From RUG12519 sp045649685 (GTDB lineage Bacteria; Bacillota; Clostridia; Oscillospirales; Ruminococcaceae), in NCBI GenBank assembly GCA_045649685.1, contig JAZRQJ010000009.1:1-64000 (forward strand): DNA of 64,000 nucleotides, read 5' to 3'. A model generated the notes under the pieces. It ran no database searches and had not been told where the DNA came from. It saw nothing but the letters and a program-made list of their open reading frames with translations. This document shows positions 52,879 to 61,340 of the stretch, one piece after another. The translations under genes were made by a program, and so were the position numbers. The stretch's first letter is position 1. Each line of letters starts with the position of its first letter.

Positions 52879-53874
52879 ATGCCCAATATGTCTAAGAACA
52901 ACATGTTTACTAATGAAAATTTCGACGATTATTGGTCTGTGTTAAGTATAAAACAAACTCTTAGTGCAGTTGATTTAGTGGAGCGAGAGTGTTTTAGAGC
53001 TCTGTGCAAAAAAATGAATCTTTTTAAGGTGTTGTTTCCTAATGAGATTTTTTTGGCAACTGGCTTGGATAATGTAATTGACGTAGACAATTTTCATAAG
53101 GCTGTGGTTCCGCATAAAACAGCAAAGTGGGGAAGGTATGCTATAAAAAAATATGGTGTATCTTCAGATGAGGGAATCGCGTATTTGGCCAAGATAAAGC
53201 AAAATTATTTTAATGGTGCCTATGACTATGCTTTTGAAAACAATTTATGTTGGGAAAGAATTTTAAACGTTGAAAATATTTGTATGCCAAGATTAGAAGA
53301 AGAGGTTCTTATTATTAGTGAAATTATTAACATGGCTGCTAAAAAAATTTTGAGAGAATATGGCATATTTAATGCAGTGTTTGGTTCTAATTTAAAATGT
53401 TTAACTTCTCAACGTCTTGAAAATTTATATCCTGATTTTTCTCCAGTTCAGAGAGAATGTGCTATATGTAAGAAATACGGAATTGTGTTTATTGAACAAA
53501 TAGGGTCAGTTTTAAATAGTGGAATTTCTCATTCAATATGTGATCCTGATGTCGACGATTGGGATTTCAGCGGAATTCTTTTGGTGTGGAATTCTATATT
53601 TGAGTGTCCACAAAATCTTGCTAAAATCGGAATAAGAGTTTTGTGGGACAAAATGGTTGAACAGTTTAGTTATTATGGGTTGAATGTTCCTAACTTGTCA
53701 TTTCATAATCTGCTGAAAAAGAGAGTGTTACCTTGCACAATTGGAGGAAGTATAAATTTGAGTTTTCTTTCTATGTTACTTTTAAATAAAATTCATATCG
53801 GAGAAGTTGCTTCGGGCGTTTGGGATGATTTTGCTTTATTTGAAGCTGAAAAAAGAGGAATACACTTATTATAA
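52879..53874 (+). CDS. AsnA-like protein lacking conserved synthetase residues
   Basis: 331 residues from ATG 52879 (GAGGAG 9 bases upstream). It aligns along its length with aspartate-ammonia ligase AsnA, a class II aaRS-like enzyme: HKTAKWGRYAI, SDEGIAYLAKI, DPDVDDWDFSG, LLVWNSIFE, IGIRVLWDKM and IHIGEVASGVW each match AsnA blocks. Key positions differ from my memory of the E. coli enzyme: the motif 3 arginine (GGGIGQSRL) is Phe296 in GGSINLSFL, QWDWE is NLCWE (122-126), and GDILVW is GILLVW. Asparagine synthesis is therefore doubtful; a paralogue with a new role is more likely. It precedes glnA type III, hinting at nitrogen metabolism or a regulatory link. Confidence 0.75.
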   Translation: MPNMSKNNMFTNENFDDYWSVLSIKQTLSAVDLVERECFRALCKKMNLFKVLFPNEIFLATGLDNVIDVDNFHKAVVPHKTAKWGRYAIKKYGVSSDEGIAYLAKIKQNYFNGAYDYAFENNLCWERILNVENICMPRLEEEVLIISEIINMAAKKILREYGIFNAVFGSNLKCLTSQRLENLYPDFSPVQRECAICKKYGIVFIEQIGSVLNSGISHSICDPDVDDWDFSGILLVWNSIFECPQNLAKIGIRVLWDKMVEQFSYYGLNVPNLSFHNLLKKRVLPCTIGGSINLSFLSMLLLNKIHIGEVASGVWDDFALFEAEKRGIHLL

Positions 53875-53948
53875 ATTTTCTAACGGATTTTTTTGTTAGT
53901 TTATTAATATATTATAATTTTGTTTTCTATTGAAAGGAGTTTTTGTTT

Positions 53949-56027
53949 GTGTTTTTGTTGAAAAATTTTAGTTCAAAAGTGTTTAATGATGAGGTTATGA
54001 AACATCATTTACCTTCTGAAACTTATAAAAGTTTAAAAAAATCTATAGAGTTATCTCTTCCACTTGAACCGGAAATTGCACCAATTGTTGCTTCAGCTAT
54101 GAAAGATTGGGCTATCAAAAATGGCGCTACCCACTATACTCATTGGTTTCAACCGATGACGGGAATAACAGCAGGTAAGCATGAGAGTTTTATTAATTCA
54201 ATTAATGGGGATTTGAAGTTAGAATTTTCAGGTAAGGAGTTAATCAAAGGGGAGCCGGATGCGTCTTCATTTCCTAATGGTGGCTTACGTAACACCTTCG
54301 AAGCTAGAGGATATACTATGTGGGACTGTACTTCTCCTGCATTTATAAAAGGAAAAACATTATATATACCTACCGCTTTTTGTTCATATAATGGTGAGGC
54401 TTTAGATACGAAAACTCCTTTATTAAAATCTATGGAAGCTATATCGGAACATGCTGTTAGAATATTAAGAGCGTTTGGCAATAATACTACAACTCGCGTA
54501 ACACCAACAGTTGGAGCAGAGCAGGAATATTTCTTGATAGATAGAGAAAATTATGAAAAGCGTTTGGATTTGAAGATATGTGGTCGTACATTGTTTGGAA
54601 CTAAACCTCCAAAAGGACAAGAAATGGATGATCATTATTGTGGTCGTATAAGAATTAGAGTTTCTGATTATATGTATGATTTAGATGAAAAGTTATGGTC
54701 TTTTGGTATAGCGGCTAAAACCAAACATAACGAGGTTGCTCCGGCTCAACATGAAATGGCTCCTATGTTTGAATCATGTAACTTGGCATCAGATCATAAC
54801 CAACTTATTATGGAAACAATGAGAACAGTTGCTAAGACAAAAGGGTTAGCATGTTTGTTACATGAAAAACCATTTGCATATGTTAACGGTTCAGGTAAGC
54901 ATAATAACTGGTCTTTGGCCACTAATGAAGGTGAAAACTTATTAGATATTGGAACAACTGAAAAAGATCATATGCAATTTTTAGTATTTCTTTGTGCAAT
55001 AATTCGTGGAGTTGATTTACATGCAGGACTTCTTCGAATGACATCTGCTTCTGCAGGCAATGATAACAGATTGGGGGCACAAGAAGCACCGCCTGCAATT
55101 ATATCTATGTTTTTAGGAGAACATCTTACTGATACATTAAAAAATATTGCATCAGGACGTCGTGTTTTTGATGAAAATTCATCTAATGTTTTAATAACTA
55201 AAGTAAATACTTTACCAAATCCGCCCAAGGATGATAGTGATAGAAATAGAACGTCTCCTTTTGCATTTACAGGAAATAAATTTGAATTTAGAATGTTGGG
55301 AGCTTCTGCATCGATTTCTCTGTCAACAACTGTTTTGAATTTAATTGTTGCGGAATCGTTGGAATATTTTGCAGATATTATAGATAGTGAAAATAATTTA
55401 GAAAAATCAGTTTTCAAAATAGTATCCGAAACTGTAAAAAAACACGGCAGAGTTATTTTCAATGGTAACGGATATACTGAAAAATGGAAAAAGGAAGCAC
55501 AGGCTAGAGGTTTGTCTAATTTAAGTAATACAGTTGAAGCAGCTGGTGAATTTGTTAAGGAAGAGAACATAAACTTATTTGAACATTTTGGTGTTTTTTC
55601 AAGATCAGAGTGTAATGCTAGATATGAAATAATGTTGGGAATCTATTGTAACACACTCAATATAGAGGCACACACGATGCTTGAAATGGTTAACAGACAA
55701 ATTTTACCTGCTATTGTAGACTATAGTCAAAAAATAAGTACAACATATTTAAATATGAAACAATGCGATATAAAAAATACTACTTTGTTAGACAACATTG
55801 GTATGTTCTCGAAAGCTATTGAAAATATTACTGTTGCTAGAAATGATTTAAATAAATCTTTAGAATTTAGCGAATTTAAAGATACGTTTGAAGAAGCTAA
55901 GTACTATTGTGATTGTGTTCTTAAAAATATGCGTGTTCTCAGGAAACATGTTGATAGTATAGAAAGATTTATTCCTAAAAAGACTTGGCCTATGCCTTCA
56001 GTAACAGACTTATTGTATAGAGTTTAA
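53949..56027 (+). CDS. glnN: Glutamine synthetase type III
   Basis: ATP-dependent ligation of ammonia to glutamate; GSIII is a double-ring dodecamer of ~75 kDa subunits. 692 residues from GTG 53949, placed 9 bases after AAGGAG (TTG 53943 is too close). Diagnostic blocks: the N-terminal THWFQPMTGITAGKHESFI, GEPDASSFPNGGLRNTFEARG, VGAEQEYFLI (metal Glu), KTKHNEVAPAQHEMAP, HEKPFAYVNGSGKHNNWSL, and the C-terminal EFRMLGASAS. It lies behind the AsnA-like gene with no glnR or glnB nearby. Confidence 0.96.
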   Translation: MFLLKNFSSKVFNDEVMKHHLPSETYKSLKKSIELSLPLEPEIAPIVASAMKDWAIKNGATHYTHWFQPMTGITAGKHESFINSINGDLKLEFSGKELIKGEPDASSFPNGGLRNTFEARGYTMWDCTSPAFIKGKTLYIPTAFCSYNGEALDTKTPLLKSMEAISEHAVRILRAFGNNTTTRVTPTVGAEQEYFLIDRENYEKRLDLKICGRTLFGTKPPKGQEMDDHYCGRIRIRVSDYMYDLDEKLWSFGIAAKTKHNEVAPAQHEMAPMFESCNLASDHNQLIMETMRTVAKTKGLACLLHEKPFAYVNGSGKHNNWSLATNEGENLLDIGTTEKDHMQFLVFLCAIIRGVDLHAGLLRMTSASAGNDNRLGAQEAPPAIISMFLGEHLTDTLKNIASGRRVFDENSSNVLITKVNTLPNPPKDDSDRNRTSPFAFTGNKFEFRMLGASASISLSTTVLNLIVAESLEYFADIIDSENNLEKSVFKIVSETVKKHGRVIFNGNGYTEKWKKEAQARGLSNLSNTVEAAGEFVKEENINLFEHFGVFSRSECNARYEIMLGIYCNTLNIEAHTMLEMVNRQILPAIVDYSQKISTTYLNMKQCDIKNTTLLDNIGMFSKAIENITVARNDLNKSLEFSEFKDTFEEAKYYCDCVLKNMRVLRKHVDSIERFIPKKTWPMPSVTDLLYRV

Positions 56028-56056
56028 TTTTTGATAAGTAGAAAGGAATACTATAC

Positions 56057-56080
56057 ATCAAATTTTGTCTTGAATTTGAT
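56057..56080 (+). promoter_or_regulatory. Perfect inverted repeat over the scfA -35 (candidate operator)
   Basis: ATCAAATT at 56057-56064 and AATTTGAT at 56073-56080 form a perfect 8-base inverted repeat with an 8-base spacer. The right half overlaps the -35 element. It has no T tract, so it is not a good terminator. Confidence 0.45.
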
Positions 56081-56098
56081 ATTTAATTATGGTATACT
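56070..56098 (+). promoter_or_regulatory. Sigma-A promoter of scfA
   Basis: TTGAAT, a 17-base spacer and TATACT with TGG extended -10, about 52 bases before the SCIFF gene. Confidence 0.68.
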
Positions 56099-56150
56099 TT
56101 CTTTGTTGTAAAAAGTATTATAAAATGTGTTAGTTCGGGAGTGTTGATTT

Positions 56151-56300
56151 ATGAAACATATTAAATTGCTAAATGATCTTAATTTAAAAGAAACAGCTTG
56201 CAAAGGTGGCTGTGGCGAGTGTCAAACATCTTGCCAATCTGCATGTAAAACTTCATGTACTGTTGCAAATCAAAAATGTGAAAATGAAGAGCAACGTTAA
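56151..56300 (+). CDS. scfA: SCIFF ribosomal peptide precursor (six-cysteine family)
   Basis: 49-residue precursor. The N-terminal leader MKHIKLLNDLNLKETA and the Cys-rich core CGECQTSCQSACKTSCTVANQKC match the SCIFF family ("six Cys in forty-five"), a RiPP with thioether cross-links found in nearly all clostridia. Cysteines are at 17, 21, 24, 28, 32, 36 and 43, i.e. seven rather than six; Cys17 is the extra one. GGGAGTG 5 bases before ATG 56151 sets the start. Its maturase scfB follows. The biological role of mature SCIFF is unknown. The gene is too short for usual ORF cut-offs. Confidence 0.96.
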   Translation: MKHIKLLNDLNLKETACKGGCGECQTSCQSACKTSCTVANQKCENEEQR

Positions 56301-56324
56301 TTTTTAGCTTAAAAAATTTATTAG

Positions 56325-56352
56325 TTTTCCCGTCTGAGTGGCGGGAATTTTA
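56325..56352 (+). terminator. Hairpin between scfA and scfB (possible attenuator)
   Basis: TTTTCCCGTC pairs with GGCGGGAATTTT (one wobble) around TGAGT. The short T-rich tail would give partial termination, so more scfA than scfB transcript. Confidence 0.55.
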
Positions 56353-56374
56353 ATAGTTGTGAGGAGGGTTTGGG

Positions 56375-56401
56375 ATGATGGACATGTTATCATATATTTG
56401 A
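56375..56401 (+). CDS. Candidate 8-codon leader ORF before scfB
   Basis: ATG ATG GAC ATG ... TGA encodes MMDMLSYI. A perfect AGGAGG lies 7 bases before its ATG, much better than any site at the scfB start. The stop is 23 bases before the likely scfB ATG. It could couple or limit scfB translation; it could also be the remains of a displaced start. Confidence 0.4.
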   Translation: MMDMLSYI

Positions 56402-56424
56402 AGCGGTCTGTTGTCTATGTTCAA

Positions 56425-57783
56425 ATGATTCATAAGTATAGTATGTCTGGTTACAATATAGTTTTAGATGTTGAAAGTGGAGGAGTTTACGTCGTAGATG
56501 ATCTTACATTTAATATGTTAGATAAAATAAGCCTTCCCATGAGCAAGAACTGTCCAGATGATTTTTTTAAAGCGTTTTCAAAATATACTGTAGAGGAAAT
56601 TCAGGATAGTTACAATGAAATATATTCATTATATGAAAATAAACGATTATTTACTAACGACAGTGGGTATGATAAGTATAAAAATGTAACGGAAAATGCT
56701 CCAATTAAAGCTATGTGTTTGCATGTCGCACATGATTGTAATTTGAGATGTAAATATTGTTTTGCATCTACAGGAGATTTTGGCGGAAGTAGAGAATTGA
56801 TGTCCGTTGAAACTGCAAAAAAAGCTATCGATTTTTTAATAAAAAATTCGGGCAAAAGAAGAAACTTAGAAGTTGATTTTTTTGGTGGAGAACCATTAAT
56901 GAATTTTGATGTGGTTAAAAAAACTGTTGAATATGCTAGAACTGAAGAAAAAAAGTTTAATAAACATTTTCGGTTTACCATGACTACTAATGGAATTTTA
57001 TTGACTGATGACAAAATCGAGTATTTGAATTCAGAAATGGATAATGTTGTTTTGTCTTTAGATGGACGCAAGGAAGTTAATGATAAAATGAGACCAAGAG
57101 TTAATGGTGATGGTTCTTATGACTCAATTATTCCAAAATTTTTGAAATTGGTTAAAAATCGTGGCACAAAAGATTATTATGTTAGAGGTACATTTACCAA
57201 GCATAATTTAGATTTTTCAAACGATGTTTTACATATTAATGATTGTGGGTTTGATCAAATTTCAGTTGAACCAGTTGTATGTGATGCTAAGCAGGAATAT
57301 GCTATAACTGAAGAAGATTTACCAAAAATTTGTAAAGAATATGAATTACTGGCAAATAAAATAGTTGAAAAGAAAAAAAATAATGGTAAAATAAATTTTT
57401 TTCATTTTATGATAGATTTAAAACAGGGACCTTGCGTTATAAAGAGACTTCGCGGTTGTGGTTGCGGTAATGAATATGTTGCAATTTCCCCAGATGGTTG
57501 TATATATCCGTGCCATCAATTTGTTGGTATGGAAGAGTGGAAAATGGGAAATGTTTATGAAAATAGTTTAGATGTGAATATTAAAAATAAATTTTCTAAA
57601 ACCACAATTTTTGATAAAGAAAAGTGTAATGATTGCTGGGCCAAGTTTTATTGTAGTGGCGGATGTAACGCTAATAATTATCAGTATGCTGGTGGCAACA
57701 TTTTGAAGCCATATGAAATTAGTTGTGAAATGGAAAAGAAACGTATTGAGTGTGCAATAATGATTAAAGCCGCTCTTGCGTAA
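56425..57783 (+). CDS. scfB: Thioether cross-link-forming SCIFF maturase (radical SAM/SPASM)
   Basis: 452 residues from ATG 56425, where homology begins (MIHKYSMSGYNIVLDVESGG, a RiPP recognition-like region). An in-frame GTG at 56338 adds 29 residues but starts inside a hairpin. The radical SAM cluster is C105-x3-C109-x2-C112 (CNLRCKYC), then FFGGEPLMNF. The C-terminal SPASM domain has cysteines in CGCGNEYVAISPDGCIYPCHQF (given here as CGCG, DGC, YPC) and CNDCWAKFYCSGGC, enough for two auxiliary 4Fe-4S clusters. It converts SCIFF Cys thiols to thioethers. No strong SD lies just before ATG 56425. Confidence 0.93.
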   Translation: MIHKYSMSGYNIVLDVESGGVYVVDDLTFNMLDKISLPMSKNCPDDFFKAFSKYTVEEIQDSYNEIYSLYENKRLFTNDSGYDKYKNVTENAPIKAMCLHVAHDCNLRCKYCFASTGDFGGSRELMSVETAKKAIDFLIKNSGKRRNLEVDFFGGEPLMNFDVVKKTVEYARTEEKKFNKHFRFTMTTNGILLTDDKIEYLNSEMDNVVLSLDGRKEVNDKMRPRVNGDGSYDSIIPKFLKLVKNRGTKDYYVRGTFTKHNLDFSNDVLHINDCGFDQISVEPVVCDAKQEYAITEEDLPKICKEYELLANKIVEKKKNNGKINFFHFMIDLKQGPCVIKRLRGCGCGNEYVAISPDGCIYPCHQFVGMEEWKMGNVYENSLDVNIKNKFSKTTIFDKEKCNDCWAKFYCSGGCNANNYQYAGGNILKPYEISCEMEKKRIECAIMIKAALA

Positions 57784-57804
57784 TTGTTTTAGGAGGATTT
57801 AAAA

Positions 57805-58599
57805 TTGAATACAGTTGGATTTATCGGAACAGGCAATATGGCCAAGGCAATTATATCTGGAGTTTATTCAAATAAAATTTGTATGAGAATAATGGGCTAT
57901 GATATTAATAAAAACAATTATGATGTTTTTAACAAAATGGGAGTTGTTATTTGTTCATCTATAGAAGAATTGATAAAAAAATGTGAGTATATTGTTTTAT
58001 CAATTAAACCACAAAATTTTCCTGAAGTTTTAGAAAGTATAAAGCCAGTATTAACTGAGAACCATGTTCTTATATCTATTGCGGCTGGAATAACTGAAAA
58101 GTATATATCAAACACTTTAGGTTTTTCGCCCAGGTTTGTTCAGGTTATGCCAAATACACCACTACTTATTGGAAAAGGTTCTACTGCCATTGCTAAGGGA
58201 ACAACAGTAGATGATGATGCATTTAATTTTGTTAAAAAATTGTTTTCAATAAGTGGTAAAACATTTGTAATTCCAATAGAAAAAATGAATGAAATAATAG
58301 CGATAAATGGCTCATCGCCGGCATATATATACATGTTTGCTAAAGGCTTTTTGAATTTTGCTAAAGAAAAAGGAATTGATGAAGATTCTGCTTTAAATCT
58401 GTTTTGTGCGTCTTTAGAAGGCAGTGCAGAAATGTTGCTAAATTCCGGAAAAAATCCAGATGAACTTATAAAAGATGTTAGTTCTCCCGGTGGAACAACT
58501 TTAGCAGGATTGTCTGTTTTAGAAGCAAATCATTTTGTTGAAGTTGTGGAAAAAACATGTGAGCAAACAGTTAAAAGAGCATTAGAACTTTCAAAATAA
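57805..58599 (+). CDS. proC: Pyrroline-5-carboxylate reductase
   Basis: Last step of proline synthesis: P5C to proline with NAD(P)H. 264 residues from TTG 57805 after GGAGGA. The Rossmann motif is GFIGTGNMAKAI near the start. Domain signatures follow: VLSIKPQNF, VQVMPNTP, GSSPAYIYMF, and the C-terminal DVSSPGGTTLAGL. It lies 21 bases after scfB and may be cotranscribed with it. Confidence 0.95.
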   Translation: MNTVGFIGTGNMAKAIISGVYSNKICMRIMGYDINKNNYDVFNKMGVVICSSIEELIKKCEYIVLSIKPQNFPEVLESIKPVLTENHVLISIAAGITEKYISNTLGFSPRFVQVMPNTPLLIGKGSTAIAKGTTVDDDAFNFVKKLFSISGKTFVIPIEKMNEIIAINGSSPAYIYMFAKGFLNFAKEKGIDEDSALNLFCASLEGSAEMLLNSGKNPDELIKDVSSPGGTTLAGLSVLEANHFVEVVEKTCEQTVKRALELSK

Positions 58600-58681
58600 A
58601 AATTAAATAATGAATAATGATAGCACGTCCAACATAGATATTTATTAATCAATGATATCAAATATGAAGGATGTGTTTTTT

Positions 58682-59308
58682 ATGCTAAATATATTGAATT
58701 TAAAAAGAAAAGCATTTTTGTCTGTATATCTTAAAAATGTTAATTTAATTAAAATTTTATTTGTGATTTTTATGATAGGTATGATATATGGAGCTATGTT
58801 GATAGGCTTAAATAGAGACGAAGCGGTAAATCAACTTGGTTCAATAATGCAGAAATTTATAAACAAAAGAATAGAACAATCTATATTTATTACTTTTGCA
58901 TCTTCATTTTTTTCTTCAATGATATTGATAGTAATTTTGTTTTTTGTAGGCTTTTTTTCTATAGGACAACCCATTGCATTTTTTATACCGATGTTTCAAG
59001 GAATGGGAATAGGGCTTTCTACAGCATATTTATATTCATCGAAGGGAATTACTGGTATAATTTTTTGCCTCATATTAATAGCTCCAACTACAATTATATC
59101 TACAATTACATTGTTACTTGGTAGTAAAGAAAGCATACGTTTTTCCAATAAGAATTTAAAAACATTATTTCCACAAAAGTTTGATCAAAATATGCAAGGA
59201 CAATTAAATTTATATTTAAAGCGTTTTTCGGCTCTTACAGTTTTTCAATTAGTATCTGCCGCTGTAGATACAGTATGTACTTTTTTGTTTGCTAGATTTT
59301 TAGGATAG
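58682..59308 (+). CDS. spoIIM: Stage II sporulation protein M
   Basis: Part of the SpoIIDMP engulfment complex of sporulation, acting as an inner-membrane scaffold. 208 residues from ATG 58682 with AAGGAT upstream; an in-frame ATG at 58652 is less likely. Five or six hydrophobic segments, with a central SSFFSSMILIVILFFVGFFSIGQP and PMFQGMGIGLSTAYLY typical of SpoIIM, and GSKESIRFSN in the second half. No spoIID or spoIIP is here. It supports real sporulation capacity together with 17-20 kb. Confidence 0.85.
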   Translation: MLNILNLKRKAFLSVYLKNVNLIKILFVIFMIGMIYGAMLIGLNRDEAVNQLGSIMQKFINKRIEQSIFITFASSFFSSMILIVILFFVGFFSIGQPIAFFIPMFQGMGIGLSTAYLYSSKGITGIIFCLILIAPTTIISTITLLLGSKESIRFSNKNLKTLFPQKFDQNMQGQLNLYLKRFSALTVFQLVSAAVDTVCTFLFARFLG

Positions 59309-59331
59309 TTTTGTGTTTTAATTTGTATTAT

Positions 59332-59360
59332 TTGACTTTTTATAAATAATTTGTAATAAT
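59332..59360 (+). promoter_or_regulatory. Possible sigma-A promoter of the PHP gene
   Basis: TTGACT, a 17-base spacer and AATAAT with TGT extended -10. Confidence 0.45.
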
Positions 59361-59418
59361 AAACCTATAATGGCTTGATTTTTTTATAATATGGAGGGTG
59401 AAAGCGAGAGGATATACA

Positions 59419-60246
59419 ATGATGAGTGGTGATTTGCATTTACATAGTAGATATTCTGATGGATCATTAGATATTGAGCAAATAGCATACATTGCTAGTA
59501 AATCTTCTTTAAAATACATATCTATTACAGATCATGATTGTTTAGATTCATGGGATAGTTTAAATATAATTTCTCGTGAATATAACATCAATATCATCCC
59601 GGGTATTGAATTGTCTTGTATGGATTTTAAACGTAATCGTAAAGTGCATATTTTATGCTATGCTGCGGAAAATACTGCTATTTTAAAATCGACTTGCAGT
59701 TATGTTACAGATAGTAGGATTTCTGCTGGGCATAAAATGGTTGATATTATTTCACAAAAATATAATATTATCCCCGATTTAATTAAAAAATATGCTTCAA
59801 AAAGTAATGGATGTGTATATAAACAACATATAATGCACGCTTTGATGCAATCTGGATATTCAACTAGTATATATGGCAATTTATACTCTCATATTTTTTC
59901 AAAGGACACAGGCTGTTGTTATATAAAAGTTAATTATCTTGACGTGAAAGAAGCTATACATAATGCGAAAAAGGCTAATGGGAAAATAATATTAGCTCAT
60001 CCTAGATTTTATGATAGTTTTGATTTGCTAGATGAATTAATTCATGAAAATATGATAGATGGAATAGAAGTTTGGCATCCTAGCAGTTTAAAAGAAGATA
60101 TGGAATATCTTTACAACAAGGTGAAATTACACAATTTAATTGCCACAGGTGGATCTGATTTTCATGGACTATATAATGCAAATCCAAGACATATTGGTCA
60201 ATTTTACACGCCAGATAAATACATAAAAATGTTAATTAATCAATAA
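59419..60246 (+). CDS. PHP domain metal-dependent phosphoesterase
   Basis: 275 residues from ATG 59419 (GAGAGGA upstream). The PHP metal motifs are D5-L-H7-L-H9 and SDG, the DHD of SITDHDCLDSW, GIELSC with the Glu, an AHPRFYDSF His, and SDFHG near the C-terminus. Members related to YciV/RnmM hydrolyse 3',5'-nucleotide bisphosphates or short RNAs. The start region MMSGDLHLHSRYSDGSL is clear. Substrate unproven. Confidence 0.86.
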   Translation: MMSGDLHLHSRYSDGSLDIEQIAYIASKSSLKYISITDHDCLDSWDSLNIISREYNINIIPGIELSCMDFKRNRKVHILCYAAENTAILKSTCSYVTDSRISAGHKMVDIISQKYNIIPDLIKKYASKSNGCVYKQHIMHALMQSGYSTSIYGNLYSHIFSKDTGCCYIKVNYLDVKEAIHNAKKANGKIILAHPRFYDSFDLLDELIHENMIDGIEVWHPSSLKEDMEYLYNKVKLHNLIATGGSDFHGLYNANPRHIGQFYTPDKYIKMLINQ

Positions 60247-60263
60247 ATATTGGGAGAAAAGAA

Positions 60264-60524
60264 ATGGAATATACATATAATACAAAAGGCGTTTGTAGTC
60301 GAAAAATATTTTTGGAACTTGACGGAAATAGAATAGTAAATGTTAAATTCGAAGGTGGATGTGACGGAAACACAAAGGGAGTAGCGGCTATGGTTCGTGG
60401 ATTGACTGTAGACGAAGTGATATCCAAATTAAAAGGAATTCAATGCGGAAGAAAAGGTACATCTTGTCCAGATCAATTAGCTATTGCTTTACAACAAGCT
60501 TTGGATCAAGAAACATGTAAATAA
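60264..60524 (+). CDS. TSCPD domain protein (TIGR03905 type)
   Basis: 86 residues. It contains GVCSRKIFLELDGNRIVNVKF, GGCDGNTKGVAAMVRG and CGRKGTSCPDQLA, the signature TSCPD motif, with cysteines C11, C34, C54 and C60 approximately placed. In ribonucleotide reductases such a domain binds metal, but the stand-alone protein has no known role. GGGAG lies before ATG 60264. Confidence 0.85.
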   Translation: MEYTYNTKGVCSRKIFLELDGNRIVNVKFEGGCDGNTKGVAAMVRGLTVDEVISKLKGIQCGRKGTSCPDQLAIALQQALDQETCK

Positions 60525-60561
60525 AATTAAAATATTACTAATGAGGGTAGGTTAAAGTTTT

Positions 60562-61335
60562 ATGAAAGTTAAGCTTATTAATTATTCTAGTTACCCAGAG
60601 CAAACTGTGGCCTGTGCTGCAAAGTTGTGCTATAGTGCTTCTAGCATTGATGATGTTTCCAAAAAAATGGATGATGATAGTGCTAGTAAATTTGTGGACA
60701 TGTTGTCTGAAATAGGTCATGAAAGTCCTATGGAGCATGCTTTTTTTACTTTTGGTATTGAAGGTGTTTCTAGGTCGTTGTTAGCACAAATAACTAGGCA
60801 CAGAATGGCTTCATTCAGCGTTCAAAGTCAAAGATATGTAAATGAAGATAATTTTCAGTTTGTGGTTCCTCCAGAAATTGAAAAAGATTTCGAATTGAAA
60901 AATTTGTTTTTGGAAGCCATGAAAAAGGATTTAGAATACTATAATAAGATTACTAACATTTTGAAGAAAAAACATAAGAAAAACTTAATGGACGCTGGCA
61001 TAGAAGATAATTTAGCAGATAGGCAGGCAGAAAAGAAAAGTATTGAAGATGCTAGGTTTGTATTGCCTAATGCATGTACAACAAAGATGATAATGACATT
61101 AAACGCGCGAAGTTTAATGAATTTTTTTAGACTAAGATGTTGTAATAGAGCACAATGGGAAATAAATGAGCTTGCTTGTAGGATGTTAGCTTTGGTTAGT
61201 GAAGTTGCTCCTTCATTATTTAAAAATGCAGGACCTCCTTGCGTTAATGGAAAATGTTCTGAAGGAAAAATGTCTTGCAAAGAGGCAAGTAAAGTTAGAG
61301 AGAAAATTGCAAATATTAAATTACAAAAAAGGTAA
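60562..61335 (+). CDS. thyX: FAD-dependent thymidylate synthase
   Basis: Makes dTMP from dUMP with methylene-THF, FAD and NADPH, replacing ThyA. 257 residues. The ThyX motif RHRMASFSVQSQRY is at about 79-91, and VLPNACTTKMIMTLNARSLMNF holds the conserved catalytic region. The C-terminal Cys-rich PPCVNGKCSEGKMSCKEA is unusual but seen in clostridial relatives. tmk follows after 5 bases. Confidence 0.94.
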   Translation: MKVKLINYSSYPEQTVACAAKLCYSASSIDDVSKKMDDDSASKFVDMLSEIGHESPMEHAFFTFGIEGVSRSLLAQITRHRMASFSVQSQRYVNEDNFQFVVPPEIEKDFELKNLFLEAMKKDLEYYNKITNILKKKHKKNLMDAGIEDNLADRQAEKKSIEDARFVLPNACTTKMIMTLNARSLMNFFRLRCCNRAQWEINELACRMLALVSEVAPSLFKNAGPPCVNGKCSEGKMSCKEASKVREKIANIKLQKR

Positions 61336-61340
61336 AATAT

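Noticed and set aside
54968..55570. 200-codon minus-strand ORF
   Set aside because: It lies within the complete glutamine synthetase gene, has no SD and no recognisable domain.
56338..56424. Upstream 29-codon extension of scfB
   Set aside because: It starts at a GTG inside a hairpin and does not resemble the family N-terminus, which begins at MIHKYSMSGYN.
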